A stretch of DNA of 64,000 bases. Source: Trileptium ribeirensis. Lineage: Eukaryota > Nematoda > Enoplea > Enoplida > Thoracostomopsidae. Each line of letters begins with the position of its first letter. The first letter of the stretch is position 1. The translations under genes were made by a program, and so were the position numbers. The stretch lies in NCBI GenBank assembly GCA_030248225.1, contig JASANE010000631.1, positions 51,401 to 115,400 on the forward strand. Reading direction: 5' to 3'. Under the pieces are notes generated by a model. The model was not told the DNA's origin and ran no database searches. It saw nothing but the letters and a program-made list of their open reading frames with translations. Positions 23,512-35,788 of the stretch are shown here, in pieces.

Positions 23512-23519
23512 ATGTAGTT

Positions 23520-26500
23520 GGACATGCTAATATTAAAAAATTTTTTGATTTAGTCTTGTTTGGGCGGATCATAGAAGTACTGGCTCAAGTACCATGAGGG
23601 GTATTTACGGTATAACGATAGCGCCTAGAGGGTTTGGGCGGCGGCTGCCCCCGAATCAGGCGTATGAATCGGTTATAGTAGGTCTCATATAAGGACCTTA
23701 GCTTAAGTTTAGGCTAAAGCTTAGGCTTGATATATTAAGAATGCTCAGTATAGTTTAGCGTGGACCACATTTTATTTACGCCCTTAGGGTTACTTTGGTC
23801 GAAGTGCTTATGATGTGGTACATTTTTCATATATGCATTGTGTATTAGTGAAAATGAAATTTTGGCTATAATTTTCGAAAATGGATAAAAAAATTTGCAA
23901 TCAAGTGATGTTAAAGTCTTCTATAAAATATAAGTTGGATTAATATCCAAGGCTTTTGAGGTAAAACGAGGAATTAGAAAAGACCGTTATATGTAATTGT
24001 AATAGATAGTTTCGCTCACTATATAAGGTAAAATAATGATAACCTGGACTATGAATTCGGCGTACGCACCTATGAAATCAGTAAATATTGTGATGTTGCT
24101 AATTTTTTGGTTTCAAAGTATCAAGAGATTGATATTTTGTTTCCTTAAAATGAAGTGTAAAGCTTCCGAAAGCCAGATTGCTGAAGGTAAAAGGGAAAAT
24201 CTTCCTTTAGGGTTTCTTCGTAACCATTCATGTCCACTTCGCGATGCAAATTTTATGCAGAACAATTAAAAATTCATGGTTTTACAATATCCCAAAATAG
24301 TTTTCACACTCAATAAATCTTCAACGCCTTTCGATCTCAAATTAACAGTTTGATCCTCTGTAAACCTTCTGTAAAACATCAATATTTGGTTGTGTGAAAA
24401 GACGTATTTCTTGTCAGCAATGTGGTTTGTATCTTATTTTTTGATGCCAGATGATTCTCTTATTTCGAATTCTTACAGTTAGGCAGATAGATATATTTGG
24501 TATCCCAATATGAAAAACGTGTTTAGCAAAAAACAAACGTTATATTGTAAAATCTGATGGGGACATAAATTCTCCCCACATTAACAGTAAAATTATGATT
24601 TTTCACATGATGATTCTTTTACATAAGTGGAGATATAAAAATATTAAACATGGTCGAAATTCTTCGGCATTTAATATAAAAGACTCCGCTCCGTTAAGGT
24701 ATCTAATCTGAATCGAAGTAATATGACTATGTCCTATAAAAACCTGAAAAATTTTGCAATTATTACTCTTACTAAAAATAGTACGCAACAGTATCTTTTT
24801 TACGTTCAAATATTTGACCTCATTAACTTAGCTAGCAGAAAACTCTAAGTCAAACTTACTGAAACCAAATATAGAATTGAAATAAGCCGTGCAGGTGCAT
24901 TTTGAGTTCGTCATTATAATTTCGATCAGGACCCCGTTAAAATAGCTCCACATATATCCGTGCTACGGTTTGAGTTTAGATTAAATGACAAATTACCATT
25001 TTAGTATGAGATACGGGCTATGATTAATTCAGTAGCGAATAGATATCGGAATTTTCCGTTTTACAGCTCGAGTTGTTTCTTGATAGAGCGTTCAACTATT
25101 TGTAGTAGGAAACGCAAATGAGTTTTTCTTTAGAAGATTTAATTTTTGGTTGGTTTCTATGTTCCAGTGATCAGACGTAATATTTTAATTTAGCTATTCA
25201 CACTACACAAAGAGCTATTACTGAGAGTAAGAAACATTTTGATGAAAGCTTTATTACTTAACCATATTGGATCTTTTCTGACGGTTTGGTCCAAAATAAA
25301 TATCAAATTAAAGCTGATTTACCAAGCAACATTTTCATGATATTATATGCTGGAGAGTTTGGCATTCTTATCATTAATCAAACTATCAAATTCGGAATTA
25401 GGGTGCGACTAACAACGCACCTTACGATTGGCCATTCAAATTTTAATCTATCACATTAAACATCAAAAATATTAAATTGAAAAAGCTGTAATTTTTTAAC
25501 AATTTCTGAGCCATTTTGGAAATCACTTTCATTAAAAAATAGTGTAGAATTTGATAATACTAACAGTCTTATAACGTAATAATGTCTTTAAATGTACAAA
25601 TTTCCACAAGTAACAAATAAAACGCTGCAAATAACTGAATCTTTAAAAATTATGTTATGACAGACCTATGTGTGATTTTGTGTTTTTCGTAATTTCAAAC
25701 TGGTTACTTATTGACAATGTAAGAATTCCATTTATTGTATGGATTATAATATATAACAGTAAACTTCATGTTGTTGCAAAAGGAGTGTTATCTTTAACAT
25801 TTTGAATTTGTACATCTCTAATAATTTCCTAACAGTATTTTAGCAAGAAAGAACCTTGTACATATTAGAGAAAAATTTTTCTTATTTTCCTAACTATATT
25901 AGGGAATAGAAATTCCACAAATCTAGGAAATTATTCCTTTTTAAATGCTGAGGTAATTAGTTTGCACGTGCGTTGTTGCTTACACATTTTATGCGGTTTC
26001 TTAACAAACCTTACTACAGCTCCTACATAGCAAAGTGAATGACGCAAAAAGCTCGCACTGATACTACTCAGGTTCTACCCGACGGTGAGGCAAAAATTTA
26101 TTTAACATACTAAATTCACCTTAATTCAAGCGGTACAGGTTTCAATGTGGAAATTACATCTGCCGAAAGGCTTGGCTTTTTGGAAAGTAAACCCAAACAA
26201 TACCATTAATACTGAAAAATGGTTTTTTGAATAACTTCGATTACATTACGTTTATCGTAAACATTATTTACCACTTATCGATTATAGAAATTATTAAATG
26301 TGATTATTGCTGATGAATTTACATTCCAGTACTGTGTGGTGCAGAAAATACGCTGTCAGGCTTTTAGCTTTTAGCTTAAGAGACTAAGGTGCTCAAGTTT
26401 TTATTGAAAGCTTGCGCGTCAAAGTTTTGTTTTATGAGTCGCAGTTGGCGTTATGTACAATTTTGGAAACGTAACTTGAAGCAAAGCGATAAACATTTAA

Positions 26501-28075
26501 GCAACTCGAGTATTTACTATCTGGAATGTGGTTGAAAAGTGGACGAGGGGGCTAAAATACTATAGTTACCCTCCAGTCCAAAAAGTGGGAGGGGGTAAAT
26601 ACCACCCCTACTCCCCCTGGTGCTGCGCCCCTGCGCGGTGGCAAATTGTGTATTTATCTTTACTAGGCTGCGTTTTTGATTAGACGCTTGGAACATGGAG
26701 ACACAATGGTGGGATTGGTCCTCTCCACATTCGAAAACCGAAAACAGTTCAACGTTCATGCATAAAGCTACAGGTAATAATTTGATATGTTTTCAATTTA
26801 CCTGTACGTAAAGGGCTAAAATAGATGTGTAGGTTACCGAAGCGGCTGGATACATCGGAAGCAGTAGCATTAACATATGGAGAGTTGATGTTCTACCATA
26901 TATAAATTATGCTCGAAGTTATAACTTATCTTGGAACTTGTTATTTATTATAAATTTAAATTTTCATCCTTTTGGTTCCTTGGGATTTTTGGCAAGGGTG
27001 TAAATCGGGGGCTGCTACAGAAATCATTTAGAATTTTATTACATGTTAAAAACAGCAACAAGAATCGTGTTGCACTTATGGCTTAATTTCTTACCCAATT
27101 TTGATAGGCAAATATAAAACGTTTATTACAGAAATTCCATTATATAGACATACAACACAGGTGAAATTGGAACTTCGAATACGGCAAAAATTCGAAGAAA
27201 CCCTAACCCGAATTTTTCTGGAATCGGACTCCTGGTTAGGGTAAACTCATTTTATTCTGTCACTTGCATAACTCAAATAATACCGTCGCTTTTAGTTTGA
27301 ACGTAGATATAATTTCTCTGCGCAAACTGACATATTTCATTCGCACGTCATGATATTCACCGATTGATTTTGCGTACAATGACGTGTTTTTTATTGCGGT
27401 AAGTTAACGTTTAGTTTTTTATATAATTACATTAAATTTAGCACATTTTAGTACTATTGACATACCTGAAAATTTGTGATTTTACTTACGCATAACTCGT
27501 TATAGCTAAACTTATAGATAAGGGCGGGTGTGAGATTAATGGCAAAATGCAGACCGTTATGAGTAGATTCAAAATGTAAAAGTTTCAAGTGATTGTCACC
27601 ATGATGATTTAGGTTTTGTAGGGTTTGTAGAAGTTCCTAAAAGTATTACCTACTCGCATTGATCCGGCACTACTTGGCTAATATCGTCACTTCCATATCA
27701 TAATACCGACATGTTCACACAGTCATTTCTTCTTGTGGTTTTACCTAATAGAGTAAGATAACTGGACACAGCAGCATGTCATCACATGGGCTGTGCTAAA
27801 TTATTGTTTCGGGTCAGGTGAGCCAAATTGGACGTTGATTATTCCTCAGTAGTCACTTAGTGTCATAGTTATAAACGATTCATAAAAAGCTTAAAATTGT
27901 AGATTTTGTATGCTATGTACAAATGGATCAATTACTAATCACTCTGAGAGCTGATCGGAAAGAAAGGGTATGAAGATATCGCCTAAATGAATAATCTTTG
28001 CTGTTATATTCTAAGCTGGGAGTAGCGTAAGTACCAGTTGCTGACAATAACGGTTTGACTATGTATTATTGCCAT
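23520..28075. other. AT-rich region without recognised gene
   Basis: Apart from the repeat at 25797-25978, it shows only short frames. A GC-richer patch at 26540-26640 (GGGAGGGGG, CACCCCTACTCCCCC) looks like old repeat. Nothing else is supported. Confidence 0.35.
25797..25978. repeat. Dispersed repeat pair, copy 2
   Basis: Second copy of the repeat at 21979-22161, 3.8 kb downstream in the same orientation, equal core length. The pair could be the ends of one element, but neither end is TG...CA. Confidence 0.75.
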
Positions 28076-29560
28076 ACGTTTCGGTTATATAACTGTAACG
28101 AGACTAGTGTTCAGATAGTTTCTTCTGGTACTAGGGTTAAAGTTGCCGCCGAAAAAGATTCAAAGGTGGTACAAAATGTAACGTCAGCGGAAATGGGTTA
28201 AAATACAACAGTGGTGTTTTGCTGCAGTGCGTCAGGACGGTTCGTGCCGCCGTTCTTCATACAAAAGGGCTCTAGGTTTACACAAGAGAATCGTTCCGAT
28301 CTACCACCTGAACCGAAGTCCAGTGTTCCATGAGCGGGTTAATCGACAAGTACCTTGGTTCAAACACTTTCTAAAATATCGTGCTCCTGTTCCCCAGGGT
28401 AAGAAGTGTGTGCTTATCATGGACAGCCATTCTACCTATAATAGTCCAGATGTTCCAAAATTAGCTGATGAAAATTGCCACGAACTCGTGCTACTACCCT
28501 CTCACACATCAAATTATCTTCAGAATTTAGGTGTATCAACATTTACTCCATTTAAATCGTATTGGGTTCAGCGATGTAGGCGGTAAATGAACTCTTATCC
28601 CGGACGAATTATTGTCAGATTGGCGTTTGGTGCAATATTTTCCGGTGCTTATCGACAGGCTGCTGCTCTATAAAAAGCAGTTAATGGATTTCGTCGCTCT
28701 AGTTTATGTTCACTAAATTTCGAACGAATTACAAAGGTGGCATATATTATATGGAAAGAAATAATGGGGGTGCCATCAAACTAGTCTTCCGAAGAGTCAA
28801 ACATAGAATCTTCCTGTGGTTATTGCGAACAAGTTCTTTCAGCTGAATGAAAAGTATACGATCCAGCAGCAGTTGGTGATGTTTCAGAATTACATCCAGC
28901 TGCTTCAGCAACCTGTGATTTCAACGTAGAAATCAATCACGTAGCAGCTTATGAACCAGTAAAATTTGACGGGTCCACCGAAGTGAACTACTTTATCATT
29001 AAGACCAAACAGGAAGGTCTTTGCGACATTCAAACAGCGGTGAATTTGGCATTAAACGAAGATAGTACTACTGCAACCAGGGCAACGTTATCGACAATAA
29101 TAAACTACTGAACGAGCATCAGGATGATAAAAAAGAGTTGACAACATATAATGCAAAAGGAACTTTATTCTCCATACTAGGGCACGTCTCCGGATATATC
29201 TTATCCTCTTTTTTAGCTCCATTCGATATGCACCGCGAAGAAGCTATGAAAGCTTTAGGGCGCACGGAATCTCTCAAACGGCACCTAAATCCTAAATCTT
29301 GAAATTCTACACCGTCCTCATCGAGCAGCACACCGCGCGTCAAACCAAAAATATTTCCTGCGCAGTCACCAAAGGATCGGTCAGTAATGCGCTGGGTTTG
29401 CAGTGTGTAAGGCGTTGATTATGGCAAAAACAAGAGTGCTGATAACTGGATGCAATATTTGCGGTGCATGTAATGGCATCATGAGAACAGTGGTGGTGTA
29501 ATTGATGTTACTTCATTTTTCTGTGTTGGGAGTAGTCGAATAAAAGCAGACGAATTTGTC
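28076..29560 (+). pseudogene. Jerky/Tigger-like (pogo group) transposase relic
   Basis: DDE_1-family transposase, decayed. 28076-28330 reads through the Tyr-Asn-Cys-x-Glu-Thr start of the catalytic domain, then Asn-Val-Thr-Ser-Ala-Glu-x-Gly and Gly-Arg-Phe-Val-Pro-Pro, with a stop at 28198. In 28227-28586 the block Ile-Met-Asp-Ser-His-Ser-Thr-Tyr and a later Pro-Phe-Lys-Ser-Tyr-Trp are clear. The first catalytic Asp reads Asn and the third reads Gly; the second is kept. 28590-28740 holds the Ala-Tyr-Arg-Gln-Ala-Ala and Val-Asn-Gly-Phe-Arg block. Near 29395-29500 a Cys-rich stretch with a Trp-His-His-Glu segment matches the C-terminal zinc-finger tail of Jerky-type proteins. The DNA-binding N-terminus is not visible. 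Several stops and frame changes. Confidence 0.8.
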
Positions 29561-32500
29561 GCTTATCATTAAACCCGATTTTTCTTTGACTCTTTACATT
29601 TACCAGCTGTAAACAAAATTCCTTTTAACTTGTTTTACTTTCAACTCCTGAAAAGTTATATCGGCACTGGTCACGCGATGAGTATTCCGTATAACAATAA
29701 CAAGGCTTCTTAAACCAGCATGCACATACAAACCTTAAACGATGACCAATTTTCGAAGTTACATTAAAGCTAAATTTTAAGCATCGTATTATTCGTGATC
29801 ATGGTCTGTTTATGATGGTATAAGAAAATAAATGATGGTATTATGAGGTCAGTGACAGAATGTGTTTGGAAAATGACGCAAAATGGTGAGTTGCAGTAAA
29901 ACTTCAATACCTTTGGTGAAAATGCTATAAATAGCTAAATTTTTTATGAAACGTGCTGTTTTTCTGCAGCTGAAGAGCCAATACCAAAAACAACAATTGC
30001 ACAAAATCTGGTCCTACTCAACTAATGTGTTCCTGAGTTATGACATTTTAAACTTAAGTCTTTGTGTCGTAGATCATTAGTTTTTGGAGTGATGATATTA
30101 TCCGAGTTTACCCAACTCTCTAAATTTATATGTGACAACTGTTAGACATATATATTTCTACTTTCGTTAAAATGCAACATTTTTATCCATGTAGGCATAT
30201 TATTACTTTGATATGACTGTATAAGTACGATGATTATTGTACTTAATACCCTGGTATCGATATAATTTTCTTGGGGCACTTCCAATAATTGGTTTTGCAC
30301 AAGTGCTCCCAGTTGAGCTTTGATATATTTCTCGGCAAAAGTACCGGTAACACGACGATGGTTATATTGGATAAATCAAATCTACTAATGTACCACATCG
30401 TCTCCGTTTAATGGCATATTTATATAAAGTTCTGAAAGCTATTTGTGTTTTTGTTTTAGGTTTTTTGCATTAATACTGTTATCTTGATATATCTTGCGCG
30501 TCAAACCTAGAACGCTCGAACGCCAATATTGGTTGTGATGTTGGTTTTAATTCCAAGATCCAATTACTAAAGATCTCTGTGTTATACAGCGCAAGAATAT
30601 ACAGCGCGCGTGAACGTAGACAGCGGTGTGAAACTATGTCCGCAGAACGCAAATAAAATACAGTTTTTTGCGTTTATTGAAGTGCGATTTTGCTATAAAT
30701 CTGTTTCAAAATTGATGTTTAGGCTTTGCAAGAATAGGTATATTGTAAAACACTTGTCCCTAATGATCTAATTCTGGAGAGTATTTCACTGTATTTTTAC
30801 GAAAGGAAATTTTATTAGGCAATACATAAATACAATTTTATCTATGTTTGCGTTTTACCCCTGAGCATTTCTGAGTTTCAGCGGGGTGACTTGCACAATG
30901 CAAGATTTATGCAGATATCCGCATTACAATCCTTAAGAGCATTGAACACAAATTATAAGCTGCTGAACTTAGGGTTTCCAACTTTATAATTTAAACAATA
31001 TTTTTGTCATGCCATGTTTGCCATATATTGTGCAAATGCTCCTCATGGCATATATATTTTTTCTAAATGCGACCAAACCAAGTCACTGTATTTTATGGAT
31101 CAATCTCTAGAATATGGGTAATAAATAGTGGTTAGTGATTAAATTTTCTGTGCACTGAGCACCTCGCGGCATGTTTCGATTTAACTGAACGTAAACATGA
31201 ACTACTACTGTGCTATAATACCAAACCGCAGTGCATCCGCAAGCATCTACGATCAAATAAAACGCGTACAAAATACAAAACATTTATGTGTATATTTGTC
31301 CTTAACGCAGCAAATCTTATTCTATTAAACGGCACATCAGCATGACAATAGAAATCTTTAAAGGTCACTTTCTATTCGACAGAGTGATGAATTAAAAAGC
31401 TATACCACACAAATGCAGAACTCATACAAAAATGCTTAAAGTCCAGCTGAGGGCCGTAGGCCACATGAATGGTACGGTTGTGTCGTACTTGATATGCTAA
31501 AGCTAAGTCCAAGCTTCAGCTTTTTATATGAGCCGTATGCTGAATATATATTTATGTTGAAGGTTGCGCTGCCCCAACCGCCCGCACTAAGCTATTCTGT
31601 TTTAAGGACATAACGTTACGTCCCTCAACCTGACGTGGACCTAAAACATGCTAGTTAAAATCGTATATACAACACACCACTTGTCGTGTATGGTCCATTA
31701 GTATCTAATCTACTCATTCTTTCGCTTATACCTGCCGTTAACGATGTTGACAAACTTAAATGCAACATTATTATCATTATTAATGGCAACGCTAGTGTAT
31801 AATTGACGATTTAATCAGATTAGCTATATTCGGCAATAAAGCGCTAAATATAGCCTCATAAAGGCTAAACTCATATAAGCATTACTATGATACCAGTTGG
31901 ATTAATGAGATAATTATTATTGAGTTTTGTTCAAGTTCGCATAGCAATGTTGGTATCGATTGATGATTATATTAGACTTAGTTTGCTTCTAAGCTGAACG
32001 AAGCTGTTTTTTATATTCCCGAAGCGGAGAGATTGAAACTTTACCAATCGGGATTACCATTTAAATTGAGTTATATTTTCTGGCGTGCTCCTGCTCTTAC
32101 TTTTATTTGACGCAATGAACGCAGTTTAAACAATCGTTTATTGTGCGTTTCGGATTATGGATACTGTGCGGTATATAGGTAAAATTATTAGACATGACAG
32201 ACTGCTTTAAATTGCATCGGGCACTCGGAGTTCAAATCTCGTACATTGTAGACATATACGCTATAGGCGTCGAATGTCCGTGGGTTTAGGGGGTAAACTA
32301 TGGGCACGGGGGGCGGTGTTGCCAAAGAAAGTAGCCCATGTGCCGACATTTTTACCAACTTCACACGTTATTTGCCAATCTGACCCAAATATTTGCTGAT
32401 TTTATCCCAATTTTAGCTATTTTTTTCGCGCGTAGAAAGGGTGGGGAGGTGCCTAGTTTTCCGAGTTGAGAAAATATGGCTTGGTAGTGTCCAAACCCCT

Positions 32501-33498
32501 ATTGACACAAATGTTATATGCTGACATAAATCATATGTACATACAAGAAAATTACATTATATAATTTAAACCGTTTAATCCTATGCAATAAGACCTTTAG
32601 AAAATTTGTTTAATAATATTCGTTATCGAGGCAGATTATTTTTTATCATTGATTTTTAACCTTACGTGCTTCCGTGATGTTATTATGTGTTAGATAGACC
32701 GTTTATCAACAATAAAACAGGTTTATTTTGTTAAATTATACTCTGGGTCGCAGCACGCTATTGGGCAGTGAAGGGAACGCCCAAAAGTGAACTTCGAAAG
32801 TGAGAGGCGCTAAGGGAAAATAGCGTCGGCCGCCATACTGCTTATAACTTAAAGTTGTCTAGATTAAAAGGAAACAAACTGGGATAAATTTAACAGTCCA
32901 CAAAAAATTTAATTTGTAAAATTTTGGAAAACGACTTGATAGCTTCTGTGTGAACACGAAAAACGCTAAACAAATACAAATGTAGTCAAGGGGGATACAG
33001 TAGATTTTCAATTAGTCACACGAAGTCAATAGTAGCTAGACATGGGCACTACTACACAGGTTCTTGACGTCGTCTAGACGAATATGTATGGCTACCCGGC
33101 TAGTGCGTCGGGTACCCGGATAGCAGTCGTGTACATACGTATTGGGTATTTTATGTTACCTAGAAATTATTTTCTACCGCCTTACTGGAAAATTAAGTGT
33201 TCGTAGTTTTAGAAATATAGCTAACTCAAAAGCAAGATAACTTAAATAAAAGTAGGCAGCATATGGACATTGATTTTAATACACGTGATTCACATGAAAA
33301 CCATGCTCCTATTTTGAACACCAGAGATTTTAACTTGGAATCAAGACTTTTCCTAATAAGGCCAATAACGAATTTCTACTAATTTTGTAAGATAAAGTTA
33401 TCGCTCTCCGCTATGTGGCTAGGAATCTTGTTGCAATAAGTTGAGTACCGCGTATTCACAACTTTTTTTCACAACTATTTTTTAATGCGAAAATGTAT
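29561..33498. other. AT-rich region without recognised gene
   Basis: No credible open frame. Near 29641 a block resembles 12768. 32270-32480 is a GC-richer patch (GGGGGTAAACT, GGGCACGGGGGGCGG) that looks like old repeat; the superficially tRNA-like B-box near 32230 lacks a matching A-box. Confidence 0.35.
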
Positions 33499-33719
33499 AG
33501 GGTGTCCCAGAAATAAGGAAACACTTTTTCGCTTTATGACATCTGAACCAGAAAAGATACGGGCATAAAATTTATACTGCAAATAAAACTAACATAAACT
33601 TAGAAAATTATCGAAGTATGTTGGCATTACAGCAAGAACTGGGCTCCTCCAACCTCGGCGTTTTTTAAGGCCAAATCGCGCAGATCGGCAAATTTTTTGA
33701 AACAGTTCGGTACTAATCA

Positions 33720-34500
33720 TACCAATTTCCTCTGCAATAAAAAAGTTCTACTGTTTTCCACAGTGCGGAACTTCCTTCCCTAAACTTTCTCCTTCAGGAC
33801 GCCCAGAGAAACAAGTCTGGTGGCGTTAATCCGGGGATCGGATAGGCCACTCAGTATTTTATGTCGACCGATCCAGCGACCCTGGATATTAACATCCAAT
33901 CATTCTCGTACCGATTTGGCATAATGAGCGCATAATGAGCGTGGACGCCCTGAGAAACAAGTCTGGCGGCGTTAATCTGGGGATCGGATAGGCCACTCAA
34001 TATTTTACGTCGACCGATCCAGCGACCCTGGATATTAACATCCAATCATTCTCGTACCGATTTGGCATAATGAGCGGGCGCGTCGTCCTGTTGGAACAAA
34101 AATTTGTTGCACTCGTTCAACTGTTGAAATTAGAGCCAAAAATCATCCTTCAGCATTCGAAAATACCCGTAACCTGCAATGGCTTCGTCGAAAAAGAAAG
34201 GCCCAGTGAAAAGTCCAGAGTGCATGCCGGCGAGGAGCGTAGGGCTGGCGTTCAATTGTTTCATGAGGATTTTTCTTGCGCCAACAAACGCAATTTAGTC
34301 GATTTACTTGACCATTGAGCTTGAATGTGCTTTCATCGGACCAAATAATTTGATTAGCCATTTCCAGATCATCGTCAAATTCGCAAATCATTCTTCAGCA
34401 AACTCCACTCGGCGGTCAAAATCATCTTCGTTTAGTTGAAGTAGTGATTGCGTACGTAATGGCTTCAATCCTATCCTCTTGACGATTTAGTGAGCAGTCA
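33720..34500 (-). pseudogene. Tc1/mariner-like transposase, frame-shifted and duplicated
   Basis: 34143-34391 encodes Trp-Ser-Asp-Glu-Ser-Thr-Phe (first catalytic Asp) and the Asn-Arg-x-Asn-Cys...Asn-Pro-His block. A preceding fragment to about 34500 lies in another frame. Downstream, about 34090-34110 gives Gln-Gln-Asp-Asp-Ala-Pro-Ala-His-Tyr (second Asp), followed by the Gly-Arg-Trp-Ile-Gly-Arg-Arg block and, near 33830, Pro-Pro-Asp-Leu-Phe-Leu-Trp (third Asp). All three acidic residues survive, but frame changes and an internal tandem duplication of about 146 bp break the protein. Confidence 0.8.
33797..34077. repeat. Tandem duplication inside mariner-like transposase
   Basis: 33797-33930 and 33943-34077 are nearly identical (GGACGCCC...GGCATAATGAGCG), offset about 146 bp. 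A 12-base partial repeat ATAATGAGCG lies at the junction. The high identity compared with the decay of the rest suggests a late event. Confidence 0.9.
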
Positions 34501-34926
34501 TCCATGACAGCACAGTTGCCATTGACACCTGACAAACTGACTTGCTCGGCAATTTGACAAGCTTGTCCGAGACAATATTAATATTGTCATCCCCAGTAGC
34601 TGTGGGCAGGCGGCCACGTTTAGACAAGTCCAATACTGGTCCTTAGCATGGAATTGGCTATTAAAGAGGAAGAATACTTTTGTTACTCGGGGCTCGCAAA
34701 GACGAATAATGGCGTAAATGAGCAAATAACTTCACCTAATTGTTGGCTTTTGAGTACAGTCTTACTGATGTCACCTTGTCCCTAAGTGAAAAAAGCGAAT
34801 TAGCCATACAGTTAGTAATATCTAAGTATAATGCGTGTCTGTAACTAATAAAAATTCATTATATTATCTCAAGTGGTTGTTGAGTTATGAGAGTTCAAAC
34901 AGTTTTCATTACTTCTGGGACATCCT

Positions 34927-35788
34927 GCAGAAGTTAAAACCAGAACCCAATAACAATAGTAGCAGGTAACTAGAAATATTTAAATTCTAGAACTTTGTAG
35001 AAGCTTCTAAGTTCAGAACTGAAGCAAATAACTAACGAACCCGCGCCCGATTCTGCACCTTTTATATTATAATCCAGCTTGAACAGTTTAGTCCGGCTCC
35101 TAAACGTGACATGATTCACTAGATGCCTGCAAAATGCAATGGTTTGTGTAAAGTTTTAAAACATTGGAACAACCTGTAAAAATGCCGGATATAAACAATT
35201 TGCAATGATTTATGTAAGCTTAAACTCCTTGCGTTGAAGGTTGCCGCTTTTGAAGGCCGGTTGCACGACAGCTGATAGGCCAGGGAGACTACAAAAAACT
35301 TTAAATGTGAATTTAGAGTTTGTTGTACACAAACAATGATGTAATAAAAAATTTTGCATATTTTGATGCATTTAATGCACGGCTAAACCTATCCTCAGCC
35401 CACTCACCATCTCGAACATAAAACTTGTTTGTGAACAAAACTTTACCGTTTTCGAATTGAAAAGTGTTATGTTCGAGAGCAATAACTCACAAGTACAACA
35501 GGTCTCTGTCGTTTATGCCGCCACATTTGCAATGAATTTGTTCGCGAGCCGAAACAAATCTTATTAGAAACATCATATTCGTCACGGAACTATTATTGGC
35601 GGATTGCAAATCAGTACTTCCTGGCTAGCAGCGAATCGATTCCGCTTTCGTACTGGTTCCATAACAATGGATGTGAATTCGACATCGGTTTTTAAAAATA
35701 GGATGGTCACCTAGCGCAGGTTAAGTTTAGTCTCGCATAAGTGTTTATGAAAGCCAAAATACGCGATATTCTTTATACACAAAACTAT
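34927..35788. other. Spacer without recognised feature
   Basis: AT-rich, no open frame or repeat that I can support. Confidence 0.3.

Larger units (their letters stand above)
33499..34926 (-). mobile_element. Tc1/mariner-like DNA transposon (~1.43 kb)
   Basis: Ends are AGGGTGTCCCAGAAATAAGG at the left and the complement of AGGATGTCCCAGAAGTAATG at the right, imperfect inverted repeats of about 28 bp. TA precedes the left end; the right TA is not preserved. A mariner-type transposase relic fills the interior on the minus strand. Length is normal for the group. Confidence 0.8.

Noticed and set aside
32215..32245. B-box-like GAGTTCAAATCTCG
   Set aside because: No matching A-box or acceptor stem upstream; likely chance.
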